From: Photobacterium leiognathi
GTDB taxonomy: Bacteria > Pseudomonadota > Gammaproteobacteria > Enterobacterales > Vibrionaceae
Assembly: GCF_030685535.1 (NCBI RefSeq)
Contig: NZ_CP131601.1
Location: 1,364,001-1,428,000, forward strand
Direction: 5' to 3'
Length of the DNA: 64,000 nt
Positions 8,946-19,000 of the stretch are shown piece after piece. The notes below the pieces were generated by a model that saw nothing but the letters and a program-made list of their open reading frames with translations, was not told where the DNA came from and did not search any database. A program made the position numbers and the translations under genes. How positions within the stretch are numbered: position 1 is the stretch's first letter; each line of letters begins with the position of its first letter.

Positions 8946-9060
8946 AATCGACGTATTTTCAACGTTACCCTTTATATCATTTGCAATATTTATATAAGGT
9001 GGCTTGGGCTTGTCCAACACTTCGGATAGGTGTTGGCTGCGCGACACATATCCTTATTTG

Positions 9061-9804
9061 TTAACTGTTTTTACCGTTATGCTTTAAAATGTTGTTTTTA
9101 TGGTGAGCCAACTCTTCTACACCAAGAATAGCTCTTATTTTTTTCGATAACGTAATCAACGATGCATCATGGTCATGTGTCGATTTTTCAAGGACATCAA
9201 TAAAAGCTGATTTAATGTCTAACAATTCTCGTGCTGCGTTATCTCTATGCTCTTGAACGGTACCTTCACCTTTTGGCATTTTTATATATTGAGAATTAGC
9301 ACCAAGTTTTCTTAGTTGTCTTTCGAAACCTTCGAGGTTGCTATCAATTTCTTCAGTTAGCCAGTTCATATACTCTAACCGAAGAATAGTTAAATCAGCA
9401 GCAAAAGCATGAGCTTCATCGTAGTCAGTTTTAGTTCTAAGATCATTGAATGCTTTTAAAACGAGTTTCACATATTGGTCTGAAAACTCTGCTTGTTTAT
9501 CGAATACCGCATTTGCCATATGAGATGAGGACGCCAAAGCTAGATTTTGTTTTTGTAGGTTTAGCTCTTTGTTCCGCTCATGAGCTGAGTTATCACGAAC
9601 AAGTTGATATAGAGCAGCAACCATCGCACCAACGGCAGGAATTGCAGTAACACCCTTAAATATCTCATTAATTGGAGCAGCAAAGGTTACGCATAGCGAA
9701 ATAAATGCTATTGCACCTAAGGAAATATAGAATCTAATGGTAACCTCCAAATCTTCCGTAACAGTTAATGCTCTATTGAGCTGTTTGTTAGCTGCGTTTA
9801 ACAC
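9061..9804 (-). CDS. Unknown membrane protein with two transmembrane helices
   Basis: 247 residues from a GTG start. Two adjacent hydrophobic helices (about 24-70) are followed by a long helical cytoplasmic region of about 175 aa. It has no recognised motif. It overlaps the upstream minus-strand gene by 17 bp, so the two form an operon and may act as a membrane pair. The general design (short membrane hairpin plus helical cytosolic domain) is seen in many accessory and defence-linked proteins, but nothing here proves such a role. Confidence 0.65.
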   Translation of the reverse strand: MLNAANKQLNRALTVTEDLEVTIRFYISLGAIAFISLCVTFAAPINEIFKGVTAIPAVGAMVAALYQLVRDNSAHERNKELNLQKQNLALASSSHMANAVFDKQAEFSDQYVKLVLKAFNDLRTKTDYDEAHAFAADLTILRLEYMNWLTEEIDSNLEGFERQLRKLGANSQYIKMPKGEGTVQEHRDNAARELLDIKSAFIDVLEKSTHDHDASLITLSKKIRAILGVEELAHHKNNILKHNGKNS

Positions 9805-10324
9805 TTTTCCACTTTCGATAATTCGTCAACCACGAAAAGCTATGTAGATTAGACCTAAAACGAGGCATTTTAGAGAAGCTAACTACTCCGTCAGAGTTAA
9901 TATCAGTTACAAGAAAAGTATCTTTAACCACAAGCTTAGATGTATCTGGCATATAAAGGTCAAAGCTCATCTCATAGCATTCGCCTTTCTCAAAATAAAC
10001 AGAGACAATATCAACACTGACCAAACAGGTTGTTCTACACGGTATGTAAGTTTTAACGGGAAAGTACTTTGCCGAATCAACCTTATCTGTACTTTTTCGA
10101 ACAAAGAGCGCATCAATGTAAACTGCTTGATTACCTAAACTCGATGCGACTAACTCGACTATACGTTCGCGTTTTATTGAATCTGAAGTAACCGTTTTTC
10201 TATGGTGTATATTTGCCAACCTAGCCGCAAACTTAAACGATCGCCAATAGCTTGTTACGTACAATGAAAATAATGAAAACATAAATGCAGCAAGCGCAAT
10301 AACTTCTGCGAGCCCCAACTTCAA
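9788..10324 (-). CDS. Unknown protein with N-terminal membrane anchor
   Basis: 178 residues from a TTG codon preceded, at 7 nt, by a near-perfect ribosome site (AAAGGAGG), which decides this unusual start; the nearby ATG is out of frame. One N-terminal transmembrane helix (about 5-27), then a mostly beta-rich soluble domain. No family recognised. First gene of a two-gene minus-strand unit with the 247-aa membrane protein. Confidence 0.65.
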   Translation of the reverse strand: MKLGLAEVIALAAFMFSLFSLYVTSYWRSFKFAARLANIHHRKTVTSDSIKRERIVELVASSLGNQAVYIDALFVRKSTDKVDSAKYFPVKTYIPCRTTCLVSVDIVSVYFEKGECYEMSFDLYMPDTSKLVVKDTFLVTDINSDGVVSFSKMPRFRSNLHSFSWLTNYRKWKSVKRS

Positions 10325-10847
10325 CTCATTTCCTCCTTTAACTACAAAGCAACTAACAAATAATTAGCAAGCACTCTTACTTTTACGCAAAAGAATGCCC
10401 ATAAATCTCGATAATCATAATCAATTTAATTAATAAATATCATGAGCTTGATTGCATTATTTTGTTTCAAAGTATTTATTGGGAATGTTGAGAGTAAGAG
10501 ATGTATTAAATAAGTTTGATTAACTACAAATAAAACTAATCTGAAATCAGGTTAACACGATATGAATGAGTATTTGATCTAAGTAACATTGGGGCATAAA
10601 TGAGTTTGCCAATACCACGTCAACTAAACCTCAACCTATAAGTAAGATACTAACCCTACAAGAATTAAGTTTTGGTTTCGTTTGGCTACACAACCGTAGA
10701 TATCAATCATTATAACTAACGTTACACTTATAGGGATTCATAACATATTACCTTCTGAATCTTATTATTAATTCTCTTTTTAATAGATGGGGCTTTACAG
10801 TCAGATTTCAAGAGAGCGGTAAATAGTCAGTAGTAGATAGGGCAATA
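10325..10847. other. A+T-rich non-coding region with possible right end of the GInt element
   Basis: About 520 bp without a credible gene. AATACCACGT at 10611-10620 repeats the 10-mer at 2472-2481 beside the nitroreductase start. If it marks the right attachment site, the bases after 10620 were once the nitroreductase upstream region. Nothing else was identified. Confidence 0.5.
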
Positions 10848-10877
10848 GCTATGGTGTACAGCGCTGCACACCATAGC
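10848..10877. repeat. 30-bp near-perfect palindrome
   Basis: GCTATGGTGTACAGC and GCTGCACACCATAGC abut without a loop, with one mismatched pair. It starts 8 bp past the stop of the minus-strand gene at 10886. There is no T tract on either strand, so it may be a non-canonical terminator, a cruciform or a protein-binding site. Confidence 0.7.
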
Positions 10878-10885
10878 GAAGGTGG

Positions 10886-11263
10886 TTACTCAGGGCAGCA
10901 AGCATTACAGCCTTGTAGGGCAATTTCATGCTCGAGTTCAATCATGCCATCAGCGTTTTTGCTGGTTTTGATTTCTCTTTCAATTTCAAAAAGATCATCT
11001 GGGTCAACGCCGATGGTTTGCATTTCTTCTTCAGAATAAGCAAAGGCATTTAATAACAGGTAGTATTTTGCTTCATCAACTGAGCAAGTGACTGTTGTGA
11101 CGATATCATCAGGGTAATCATTGCTATCATTAACAATAGCGTTTACTTGCTCAAGCACAGATTCATGCATAGCGGGTGTTAGCCAACCTAGGCTTGCTTC
11201 TGCTTTTTGCTGGCGGCAGTCAAAGCAAGGTAAAAGGGCAGTATAAAGATTAAAATTGCTCAT
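10886..11263 (-). CDS. Hypothetical protein with N- and C-terminal cysteine pairs
   Basis: 125 residues, acidic, no signal peptide. CFDCRQQ near the N-terminus and CNACC near the C-terminus could together bind a metal. No family recognised. The start ATG follows a GGATCC-type ribosome site. It stands alone, with a palindrome at its 3' end and a divergent lipoprotein gene upstream. It is probably core chromosome, conserved in relatives, but that cannot be checked here. Confidence 0.65.
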   Translation of the reverse strand: MSNFNLYTALLPCFDCRQQKAEASLGWLTPAMHESVLEQVNAIVNDSNDYPDDIVTTVTCSVDEAKYYLLLNAFAYSEEEMQTIGVDPDDLFEIEREIKTSKNADGMIELEHEIALQGCNACCPE

Positions 11264-11476
11264 GGTGGATCCTAAAAATAGCTATGGCGATGAAGGTGTT
11301 ATTTATTACGATCATAAACGCATTTGAATAGCGGGTATATTAGGAAATTATATTATCTACGTCTAATGAATGATGGTGTTTTATGTTGGTTTATACACAG
11401 GTAAGACTACAATTTGCAGATGGTATGATATTCTACTGATAAATCATTAAGATAAAGTTTAAGAGAAGGATGTTTG

Positions 11477-11758
11477 ATGAAAAAGCAGGTGTTATTTTCA
11501 CTGATTGCATTGGGGCTAGTGGGCTGTTCGGGAACGCCATCAAATAGCTATACCGTAAAAGATGCAGCGGGTGTTTCTTCTTGGGAGCTTTGTCGTAATA
11601 TCGGCTATCACGAGTTCTTTAACCGTAATGATAAAGCAGCAGAGCTTCAGCAATATGTTGTCGAGCGTGGTGATATTGCACCTGATTCCTGTGCTACTGC
11701 AACGGAAAAAGGCAAAGAGTTTGCCGAACAAGAATACCATCGTAATACCGGATTATGA
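11477..11758 (+). CDS. Small lipoprotein
   Basis: 93 residues from ATG 11477, preceded by AAGAGAAGGA at a good distance; the TTG one codon earlier is unlikely. A type II signal peptide ends in a lipobox (LVGC, Cys about residue 17), so the protein should be lipid-anchored in the envelope. The mature part is polar, with two further Cys (about 39 and 76). Function unknown. Monocistronic, with its own terminator. Confidence 0.8.
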   Translation: MKKQVLFSLIALGLVGCSGTPSNSYTVKDAAGVSSWELCRNIGYHEFFNRNDKAAELQQYVVERGDIAPDSCATATEKGKEFAEQEYHRNTGL

Positions 11759-11764
11759 GTGGTA

Positions 11765-11798
11765 AGCCACAGCCAATGTATCACGCTGTGGCTTTTCT
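11765..11798 (+). terminator. Terminator of the lipoprotein gene
   Basis: Stem AGCCACAGC / GCTGTGGCT (11765-11773, 11785-11793) followed by TTTCTTT. Confidence 0.85.
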
Positions 11799-11802
11799 TT
11801 AA

Positions 11803-12315
11803 TTACAAATCGGTGGTGATGATCTGCACTTTTACTGCTTCGTTAGGCTTACCTGTTAGTTTCAAGGTATAGCTCCCCCATTCATGGGTGTTTAAATGGG
11901 TGAGGTATTGGTTTTGCTTTTCACATTGTAAGTTAACAATATCTGCGCCTAGTACATCAGCGCCAGCCATGGTGACTTGCACTTTTGGTGTCACACCAAC
12001 AATAAATTTCTCATCCCACTCTTTAATTGCTAGCTGAATGTAGGTTTCACCTTTGGCATTTAGCTTAGTATCAAAGCCTAACTGCTTATCTAAAATAAAC
12101 TCTTGCTGGCTTGCTGCATCAAGGGTTGATGCTGTCGCAATAACTTTGGTCGGCATTGCACATAATGGCTGATAACTCTTAGCAAAATAGTCGTTACGTC
12201 CTTTGTGCTCAGGGTTCACTTCAGTTGCTGCACTTACTGCCATTGATTGGCTGAATAACACGCCTAAAGTAATTAATTTAATCGTCTTGCTCATGGTTTT
12301 GTTTATGGTGTTCAT
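11803..12315 (-). CDS. Secreted protein coupled to a di-haem peroxidase
   Basis: 170 residues with an N-terminal signal peptide cleaved near SAA-TEV (about residue 30). The mature domain is beta-rich, with Cys in PLCAM and LQCEK that could form a disulphide. Its start overlaps the stop of the peroxidase gene by 4 bp (ATGA), so the two are translated together and probably work together in the periplasm, perhaps as substrate or partner. MbnP-type partners of MauG-like enzymes are a loose analogy, but the four-Cys motif of that family is absent. Function unknown. Confidence 0.7.
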   Translation of the reverse strand: MNTINKTMSKTIKLITLGVLFSQSMAVSAATEVNPEHKGRNDYFAKSYQPLCAMPTKVIATASTLDAASQQEFILDKQLGFDTKLNAKGETYIQLAIKEWDEKFIVGVTPKVQVTMAGADVLGADIVNLQCEKQNQYLTHLNTHEWGSYTLKLTGKPNEAVKVQIITTDL

Positions 12316-13427
12316 GACTTCACTTTAAAAGGTGGAAGACAGTTCGGGCTGTCTTTTTTATTTTTTAATGGTACTAACTGGCAGAAAGGATCTTGGTGTT
12401 GCTGCGCAGGTAGTTTGGTTATTGTTAAACTTTGAAGAAAGGCAACAAGGGCTTTTTTCTCCGTCGTAGATAATCTAAATTCTGTGATTTTCGGATCTTT
12501 GTTGAGGTGTAACCGACCATCACCAGCATTCTTGCCAACAGTGATAACTCGTCCACCAGCAGCATAATGTTCAATATATTGTTCCAGTGATTGTACGCTG
12601 CCATCATGTCCCCAAGGTGCGGTTTCGCTAACGTTGATCAATGATGGAATACGGTATTTACCATCATCTGAGTCGTTATGGCTAAAGCTGGCTTTTCCAC
12701 GTTCATGGGATGGGTATAAATAGCTACCGTCTTGGTTTTTAATTCCATATAACCCCGTGCTGACATACACAGGATCATCTTTATCTTTAGGTGTATTAAG
12801 TAACTCGCCACTGTGGCATTGCGAGCATTTAAGCCGTTCGCTATTAAATAGTGCCAATCCCACTTTTTGCTGATCATTTAATGCTGCTGAGTTACCTGCT
12901 AAATAACGGTGATATGGAGTATCTAAACTCGTAATGGTGGTCACATAGCTTGCTAGTGCATCTATCACTTTGCTGGTGGAAAACTCAGGTGACTGAAAAC
13001 TGGCTGTAAATAAAGGCGTATAAATATCAGATGCTTGTTGTAAACGTTGCAGTAATAACGGTTCTGTCATCCCCATTTCTGTTGGGGTTGTGCCAAACAA
13101 TGGCAGCATAATGGTTTGCTCAAGCGTATTAAGTCCATCACGGCTTTGCATGAACTGTGAATAGTGCGCAGTATTGAGTAAAGCAGGGGTATTTAATGTG
13201 GTTGGCTTGCCATTAATATCTGGAACTTTGCTAAAGCGATTAGTCCAGCCAAGATCAGGAGAATGACATAAAGCGCAGCTACGATTGCCGAGTTTTGATA
13301 AGCGAACATCATTGAACAGGTATCGACCTAAGGTGATTTTCGCTTCTTGTGATGGTGATGAAGCAAAAACAATGCAAGGTACGAATAGCAAAAATAGTGA
13401 GCTAACAAGTGTAAGGAGTGTTCGCAT
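12312..13427 (-). CDS. Di-haem cytochrome c peroxidase / MauG-family protein
   Basis: 371 residues with a signal peptide. Two c-type haem sites are visible: CALCH (about residue 51) and CSQCH (about 201), the spacing typical of bacterial CcpA/MauG proteins. The conserved RFSKVPDINGKPT-like and WGHDGSVQSL segments fit the family. It should act in the periplasm, reducing hydrogen peroxide or oxidising a protein partner. The co-translated downstream gene encodes a secreted protein, which favours a dedicated partner as in MauG/MbnH systems. The substrate is not known. Confidence 0.88.
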   Translation of the reverse strand: MRTLLTLVSSLFLLFVPCIVFASSPSQEAKITLGRYLFNDVRLSKLGNRSCALCHSPDLGWTNRFSKVPDINGKPTTLNTPALLNTAHYSQFMQSRDGLNTLEQTIMLPLFGTTPTEMGMTEPLLLQRLQQASDIYTPLFTASFQSPEFSTSKVIDALASYVTTITSLDTPYHRYLAGNSAALNDQQKVGLALFNSERLKCSQCHSGELLNTPKDKDDPVYVSTGLYGIKNQDGSYLYPSHERGKASFSHNDSDDGKYRIPSLINVSETAPWGHDGSVQSLEQYIEHYAAGGRVITVGKNAGDGRLHLNKDPKITEFRLSTTEKKALVAFLQSLTITKLPAQQHQDPFCQLVPLKNKKDSPNCLPPFKVKS

Positions 13428-13527
13428 TTTGTTGAATAAAGGTAAATTCGATGCCTACATCATATAAGATGCGAGAAAAGAATATATATCCCAATTGTTT
13501 CAAAATGCGACACTGAGCCGAGATGAA

Positions 13528-13553
13528 AATAAGAGACCACCCTGCCTCTTATT
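13528..13553 (-). terminator. Terminator of the C69 dipeptidase gene
   Basis: Stem AATAAGAG / CTCTTATT around a 10-nt loop, just past the minus-strand stop; TTTTC follows on the minus strand. Confidence 0.6.
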
Positions 13554-13564
13554 GTTGACGCTAT

Positions 13565-15034
13565 TTATGCACCTTCAAAGTGATAAAGCATGTCGGTGTC
13601 GTGGGTCATTTTTGTTAATAACGTATTTGTCAGATCATGGGTAAGTGTTAGCGCATCATCGACGGTTTTTTGCTCAAACTGGTTGATCAGTGCTTGGGCT
13701 TTTTTAGGCTCTTTCTTGTAAATCGCTAAGTATTGCTTTTCTAACGCTTGCTGTTTTACTGCAGTTTGCTGCTCAAATTGTTGATAGGCTTTTTGCACAA
13801 TAGGCGCAAACTCATTCCAGTTTGTCATTGCAAGGGTTTGTAGTTTGCGGAACTGCCAGTTAGCAGATTGGTCGTCAGCTTTATCGTTACCTAATGTCAG
13901 GGCTTTTGGTACCTGTGTCATGCCTTGGTAGTAAGGGATATAAACACTTAATGCTGACATACCATAAGCCATGTATTCCGTTTCACCAATCGCAATTGGC
14001 AATGATGGACGTACTTGAAGAATATGGGATTCTTGGGTTCTGAATACGGAAATAGGGCGGTAAGGTTCTTTCGGATTGTTATTGGCGTACGGATCGTGAG
14101 ACGTACCTTGGTAATGATTTCTTAAACCTTGCTCAACGTCATTAATCGTTAATTTGTGTGTTGGCGTTAAGAATACTGGGAAGTTTTGACCCTGATCGAT
14201 TTTGGTCTTTAGCCCTTGGGTATACATGTGCTGTAACGTCCACACACGTGGGTAGTTATAGGTCACATCGTTTTGGGTGTCTTGTGAGTAAGCTTTGTGG
14301 AAATTAAAGGCTTCGCCTGTCACTGGCGTATATAAAGCATGATTTTCGGCAAAGCTAACTAACGTTGGTGACGCTAAGTAATCCGGATTATGAGGTTTAT
14401 AAGTGCTTAAACGACCTTGGTTGGCAGAAACAAAGTATTTATCCGCAGGAAGCTTTTGCGCCATCCACTGGTGACCACTACCAGTTTCTAAATACCAAAT
14501 ACCCGTTTTATCAACAAATGCAACACCAAAGCCTTCAGATGCACCTTGCTTTTCGATGATCTTACCGAGTAATTCAACACCTTCTTTAGCTGTATGTACG
14601 CGAGGTAGGATCACGTTCTCAATCGCATCTTCACCAATACCCGTTTTAGTGACATATGGATCGGCCGCGAGTGCTTTGCTGCCGTTATAAATGGTTTCTG
14701 TCGCAGAAATACCAACACCAGCAGAGTTAAAGCCAGCTTCTCCCATGCTGGTACCTTTAGTGTCGTAATCAGACAATGAAGTGTATTCCAATGCATGTTC
14801 AGCAGCAGGGTAAGTAAAGTCGTTAGCGTTAGATTTAAAGTCGGCTTTTTGTTTAGCTTCTGCTGGGTGATAGATAAATTGTTTGGTGTTATTGGCTTGG
14901 TAATCTTCATTACGTGCCACAATGAATGAACCATCTTTGGTTGCTTGGTTGCCAACTAAAATGGTGGTACAGGCAAAGCTTGGCACACTGAGTGTGGAAG
15001 CAATAAGTGCGGAAAGTAGTGTGATTTTTTTCAT
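13565..15034 (-). CDS. C69-family dipeptidase (peptidase U34)
   Basis: 489 residues. An N-terminal signal peptide ends just before CTTILVGNQAT; in C69 enzymes this Cys becomes the N-terminal nucleophile after processing. The NEDYQ segment and the downstream GxGHQWMAQ region fit the dipeptidase A/PepD fold. It should hydrolyse dipeptides in the periplasm or outside the cell. Length is usual for the family. It is monocistronic, with a terminator behind it. Confidence 0.9.
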   Translation of the reverse strand: MKKITLLSALIASTLSVPSFACTTILVGNQATKDGSFIVARNEDYQANNTKQFIYHPAEAKQKADFKSNANDFTYPAAEHALEYTSLSDYDTKGTSMGEAGFNSAGVGISATETIYNGSKALAADPYVTKTGIGEDAIENVILPRVHTAKEGVELLGKIIEKQGASEGFGVAFVDKTGIWYLETGSGHQWMAQKLPADKYFVSANQGRLSTYKPHNPDYLASPTLVSFAENHALYTPVTGEAFNFHKAYSQDTQNDVTYNYPRVWTLQHMYTQGLKTKIDQGQNFPVFLTPTHKLTINDVEQGLRNHYQGTSHDPYANNNPKEPYRPISVFRTQESHILQVRPSLPIAIGETEYMAYGMSALSVYIPYYQGMTQVPKALTLGNDKADDQSANWQFRKLQTLAMTNWNEFAPIVQKAYQQFEQQTAVKQQALEKQYLAIYKKEPKKAQALINQFEQKTVDDALTLTHDLTNTLLTKMTHDTDMLYHFEGA

Positions 15035-15202
15035 CGTCTGTATTTAAGTGAACGTCATAGTGCATACAGTTAAACAGGCGAGGAGAAAAGAAAACGTGAC
15101 ACCTGTCATATAAAAAATTTGACGAAGTGCACACTAATTTTGCACAGATTATGGAAGTAAAAATCGGTTTGTGATTAAACCTTCAGATAAAAATTAGCAA
15201 TA

Positions 15203-15236
15203 GTAGAGAAAGAAGAAGATATTCATCTTTCTCTAC
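15203..15236 (-). terminator. Hairpin after the small membrane protein gene
   Basis: 11-bp inverted repeat GTAGAGAAAGA / TCTTTCTCTAC with a 12-nt loop, 12 bp past the minus-strand stop at 15249. Minus-strand T tract is weak at once but T-rich further on. Confidence 0.6.
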
Positions 15237-15248
15237 CGTTATTTCGAT

Positions 15249-15584
15249 TTAGCCATTGAGCATTATCACGATCGCCATGATTGAGACTAAACCTACGACA
15301 TTGAGCACACTATAAAGAATCGTTTTTGGCATGGTAAATGTCAGGTGATTGAAATCGTATTTAGAGCCAATGGAAGTAATGGTTAAAGGTAGTATCACCA
15401 GTAAGCCGAACATCCAGCGAATAGTTGGGGTGATCAAATAACCGATTTGGGTTTCAGCGATAATAAAGCCAATTACAGCGATAACCAGTGTGGTAATTGA
15501 GACCGCAAAAGTGCGGTTGTAGGAATCCATGAGCTCAGCTAACGCTTTGTACTCTTCATCGGTAAATTGGGATTGCTTGCTCAT
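15249..15584 (-). CDS. Small integral membrane protein, unknown
   Basis: 111 residues with three predicted transmembrane helices (about 25-45, 48-70 and 85-108) after a short acidic N-terminus. No known motif. It is a single gene with its own hairpin terminator. Confidence 0.65.
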   Translation of the reverse strand: MSKQSQFTDEEYKALAELMDSYNRTFAVSITTLVIAVIGFIIAETQIGYLITPTIRWMFGLLVILPLTITSIGSKYDFNHLTFTMPKTILYSVLNVVGLVSIMAIVIMLNG

Positions 15585-16014
15585 ATTAATTACGCCTACA
15601 AGGATAGAGAAAAGAAGACTGATTGTAACGGATAATGAAGCAGAGTTAAAAATCCACGCTTTGCTTTATTGGTATAACTATCAATAAAAATGAGATGTTT
15701 TATTTTTGACGCTAAAGAGTCAAATTCTTTATTAGTATAAGATCCTGAACGATCAAAAGGGATTTAAAGCTCGCCCCAAGAGATGGATAACAGTTAGAAA
15801 TACCAAATAAGTGATTGTATTAATAGATATTATTTATAGTCATGAATTAACATTTTAGATGCAATATCATGCGTCAAAAAATCGGTGTTTCAGGGCTGTT
15901 TTTTTGACGTTTTTAGGTTTAATAAATTCTTACAAATCAGTAAGATAAATTGATTTTCACCTTCTTATTTATTCACTATATTCGCGCTAGATATGTTAAT
16001 TTTGTGTGGATGTA
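15585..16014. other. Intergenic region upstream of the M66 protease
   Basis: 430 bp, A+T-rich, with divergent genes on either side, so promoters for both should lie here. I see no repeat, hairpin or open frame that I can support. Confidence 0.5.
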
Positions 16015-19000
16015 ATGAAAAAGAAATATTTAGTTAGTTTGCTACCTGCATTGCTAATGGCGCAATACGGTTACGCAGAAACAAAATCAACCACAGCACC
16101 AGAAACGCTTTATTTTAATAAGAAAGCATTACCTTCTGATACACAAGGTAGCCTACAAGGTAGCGTAAGTATTGCTCAAAGCGTGATCATGCAAACGAGC
16201 AACAAAATTGAAAACGATCGTCAACCGCACCTCGTATCACTACGTCGCAGTTTAGTGATGTTTGAACCACAAGCTGACATGCTTGAAAGCGGTGAAGCAC
16301 TAACAGTGACAGCGAAAAACGCAAACAATGAAGTGGTTTACCAAACCGTTATGCGTTTGCCGCAACAGTTGCCGCAAGTAGCGGGTAAATTAGATAAATA
16401 TGTTGAGATTATTAAGCCTGAGCAATTTTCTCTCACTGTTACTAGCAATAACGATCTTGGTCAAATTGCTGGTGAAGCTGGCAAATCCCATTTTAAAGCG
16501 CTGATTGCGCAGCACGATACTATCCATGTTTCTACTGGTGATGGTCATTGGGCTCGTCATTTTATTCTGCCAGATGACAAAGCTTTCCATAATAAGAAGA
16601 TCACTTTTACCTCGGATGCAGGTTACAACTCTCAAATCGATTACTCACAGGGCACAGATACCATTAGCCGTGGTAATCAATTCACTTACCAGAATGTTGA
16701 TGGTATTTGGTACGGTGAAGCAGATATGGCAATCAGCCGTGTTGCTTACAGTGATAAAGCCTATTCAGCTGTGCTACCAGCAGAAGCCATACTACCAGGT
16801 TTGAGCTTAACTTTTAGCGCAGAGAGCAATAAAGAAGGGACTGTTTCAGGCATTAAGATCGGTGCTAATACCAGCATGATCTTAAATACGATCGATATTG
16901 GTTTATTAACTGAGCCAAGAGATCAATTCCAGTTCATGAAAGATCCTGATCTTCATCGTCAATATTTCCAAAATATTCAGATCAGTAAATTGATCGTTAA
17001 CCCTTATGAGTCAGTGCATCTTGAAGAAATCATGTTGCCTGATGGTCGTGTGTTGGTTGGCGTTGATCCAAGTGAAGCTGATGCTTATGGCAGTGACTCG
17101 CACTACCGTATTGCCCGTGAGTTAATTTCATCTGGTATCAACAGTGCAAGTTATGGTGTGAACTCGTCAATTGTACGTCCTGCAAGCCAGTGGAATATCA
17201 GTGCGCCATATCATGCAGCGCAAGTGACTGTGAATAACTCTATTGGTAACTACACTGATGGCTTAATAGCACATGGTTTATTAGGTTCATACGCAGGTGT
17301 TGCCTCTGTTGTTGGTTCGACAGGCAATGAATTTAGCCATGAAGTTGGTCACGAATTAGGTGTGGGCAATCACTACCCAGGTGGTTACAACGGTGCTATT
17401 CATAAGAGCTCAACGGAAGTGAACTCAACATGGGGTTGGGATGTTCATAAAAACTTCTTTATTCCAAACTTTACCAAAGGTGTAACGAACCAAGAGTCAT
17501 GTTACGAAGGGGAGTGTGTTGCACCGTTTGAAGGTCATAGCTTTGGCTTTGGCACTATGTCTGGTGGTTCAGCCTTATACCCTAAATACAACGCTTACAC
17601 CTTACATGCCCCATACGAGCTAAGCGTATTCCAAGACTTCTTAGAGAACAAAGCTAATTTTGATCCTGCATCACCAACAGGCTTTAGTAAGTGGGATCAT
17701 AATGAGAAAGTCATGAAACCGTGGACGAATAAAACGGCAGATGATCTTGCTCTCTCTATTGTTGTTAGCCCGAATGAAAGTTTAGGTCCTGATGAATACG
17801 GCCCTGAAAGTGACAAGTTCTACCAATTATTTGAAAACAACGATGTGGTATTTGTACACGTTAAAAACCACGCATGGATTGGTAATATTTACCTGCCAAG
17901 TGATGCAGCATTTGAAGGTAAAACAGCTTATCTACAAGTTACGTCATTGTGGAATACCAATGTTCACTACAACGATCAAAGCTTTACGCTAGTTCGTGAT
18001 AAAAAATACGCGTTCACTTACACCAATGGACTATGGGTATTAGATGAGAACGTGACAATTGGCGATCAGCTTGACTTGATCCCATACAAGCAAGGTATTC
18101 CAGTCACAACATTAGTGGGCTACTACGATCCAGAGAAAGCATTACCAACTTATATGTACCCAGCACTGCATGGTGCTTATGGTAGCGTTTACGTTGATAA
18201 CTTCACGGCTTCATCTTGTAAGGTAGATGTATTCACCCACGAAGCAGGAACTAAAACCTTTAACTTACATAGCCGTCGCCTACAAGCGGGCTTTATGAAC
18301 CGTTTCCACATCAACGTTGAAAGTGCACTGAAGCCATACCGTGCAGAAGTAAGCTGTGGTGGTGACGTATTAGATACAATGGATATCACTCCTGCGAAAA
18401 CAACATTGAAAGCCAATATTGTTTCGACAGAAGCAGGTAAAGCGCCTGTGATCAGTGGTGTTGAAGATGTGGTAATCGCACACCGCGATCTGTTTGCGCC
18501 ATTAGCAGGTGTAACAGCAATGGATGATTACGAAGGCGATGTAACAGCATCTATCGTCGTTGAAGGTAGCGTTGATACGAATAAAGCGGGTCATTACAGC
18601 TTAACTTACAAAGCATACGACAGCGCATTAAGCGAATCGGTTGTGGTACGTAATGTAGAAGTGTTCAGTGAAAAACCAGTGTTATCTGGCATTACAGACA
18701 CCACCATTCAATTTGGTGATGCATTTAATGCTAAAGCAGGCATTACCGCTTCTGATGTTGAAGACGGTGATTTAACAGCAAACATCATTATTGATGGTGA
18801 GGTTGATACTAACCAAGCGGGTACATACACACTGACTTACCAAGTCACAGATAGCGCACAACAAACCACACAGGCACAACGTGTAGTGACGGTTGAAGGT
18901 AGCGCAGTTTGTGAAAACACGTGGAGTGCAAACAACACTTATGTCGCGGGTGATGAAGTGAGCCACAACGGTGTGGTATGGCAAGCAGGCTGGTGGACAC

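Larger units (their letters stand above)
8600..9060. other. Non-coding stretch with hairpins inside the GInt element
   Basis: No open frame of note. It holds a perfect 10-bp inverted repeat (8851-8875), the second copy of the 22-bp direct repeat (8924-8945), an inverted GGGTAAC / GTTACCC pair (8939-8945, 8964-8970) and a CCAACAC / GTGTTGG hairpin (9014-9020, 9030-9036). Confidence 0.6.
2472..10620. mobile_element. Putative GInt-type genomic island (ginABCD plus four cargo genes)
   Basis: Four overlapping minus-strand genes (three tyrosine recombinases and a small HTH/coiled-coil protein) match the ginABCD module that defines GInt islands. The left end is placed next to the nitroreductase start. 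The right end is tentative: the 10-mer AATACCACGT at 2472-2481 recurs in direct orientation at 10611-10620, beyond the last cargo gene and before the core-like gene at 10886. A 10-bp match alone is weak, so the right border could be misplaced by a few hundred bases. Cargo genes at 7911-10324 are A+T-rich and unrecognised. Confidence 0.6.

Noticed and set aside
9014..9036. Integron attC site
   Set aside because: There is a CCAACAC/GTGTTGG hairpin, but the conserved GTTRRRY core and paired inner boxes of an attC are not present and there is no integron integrase.
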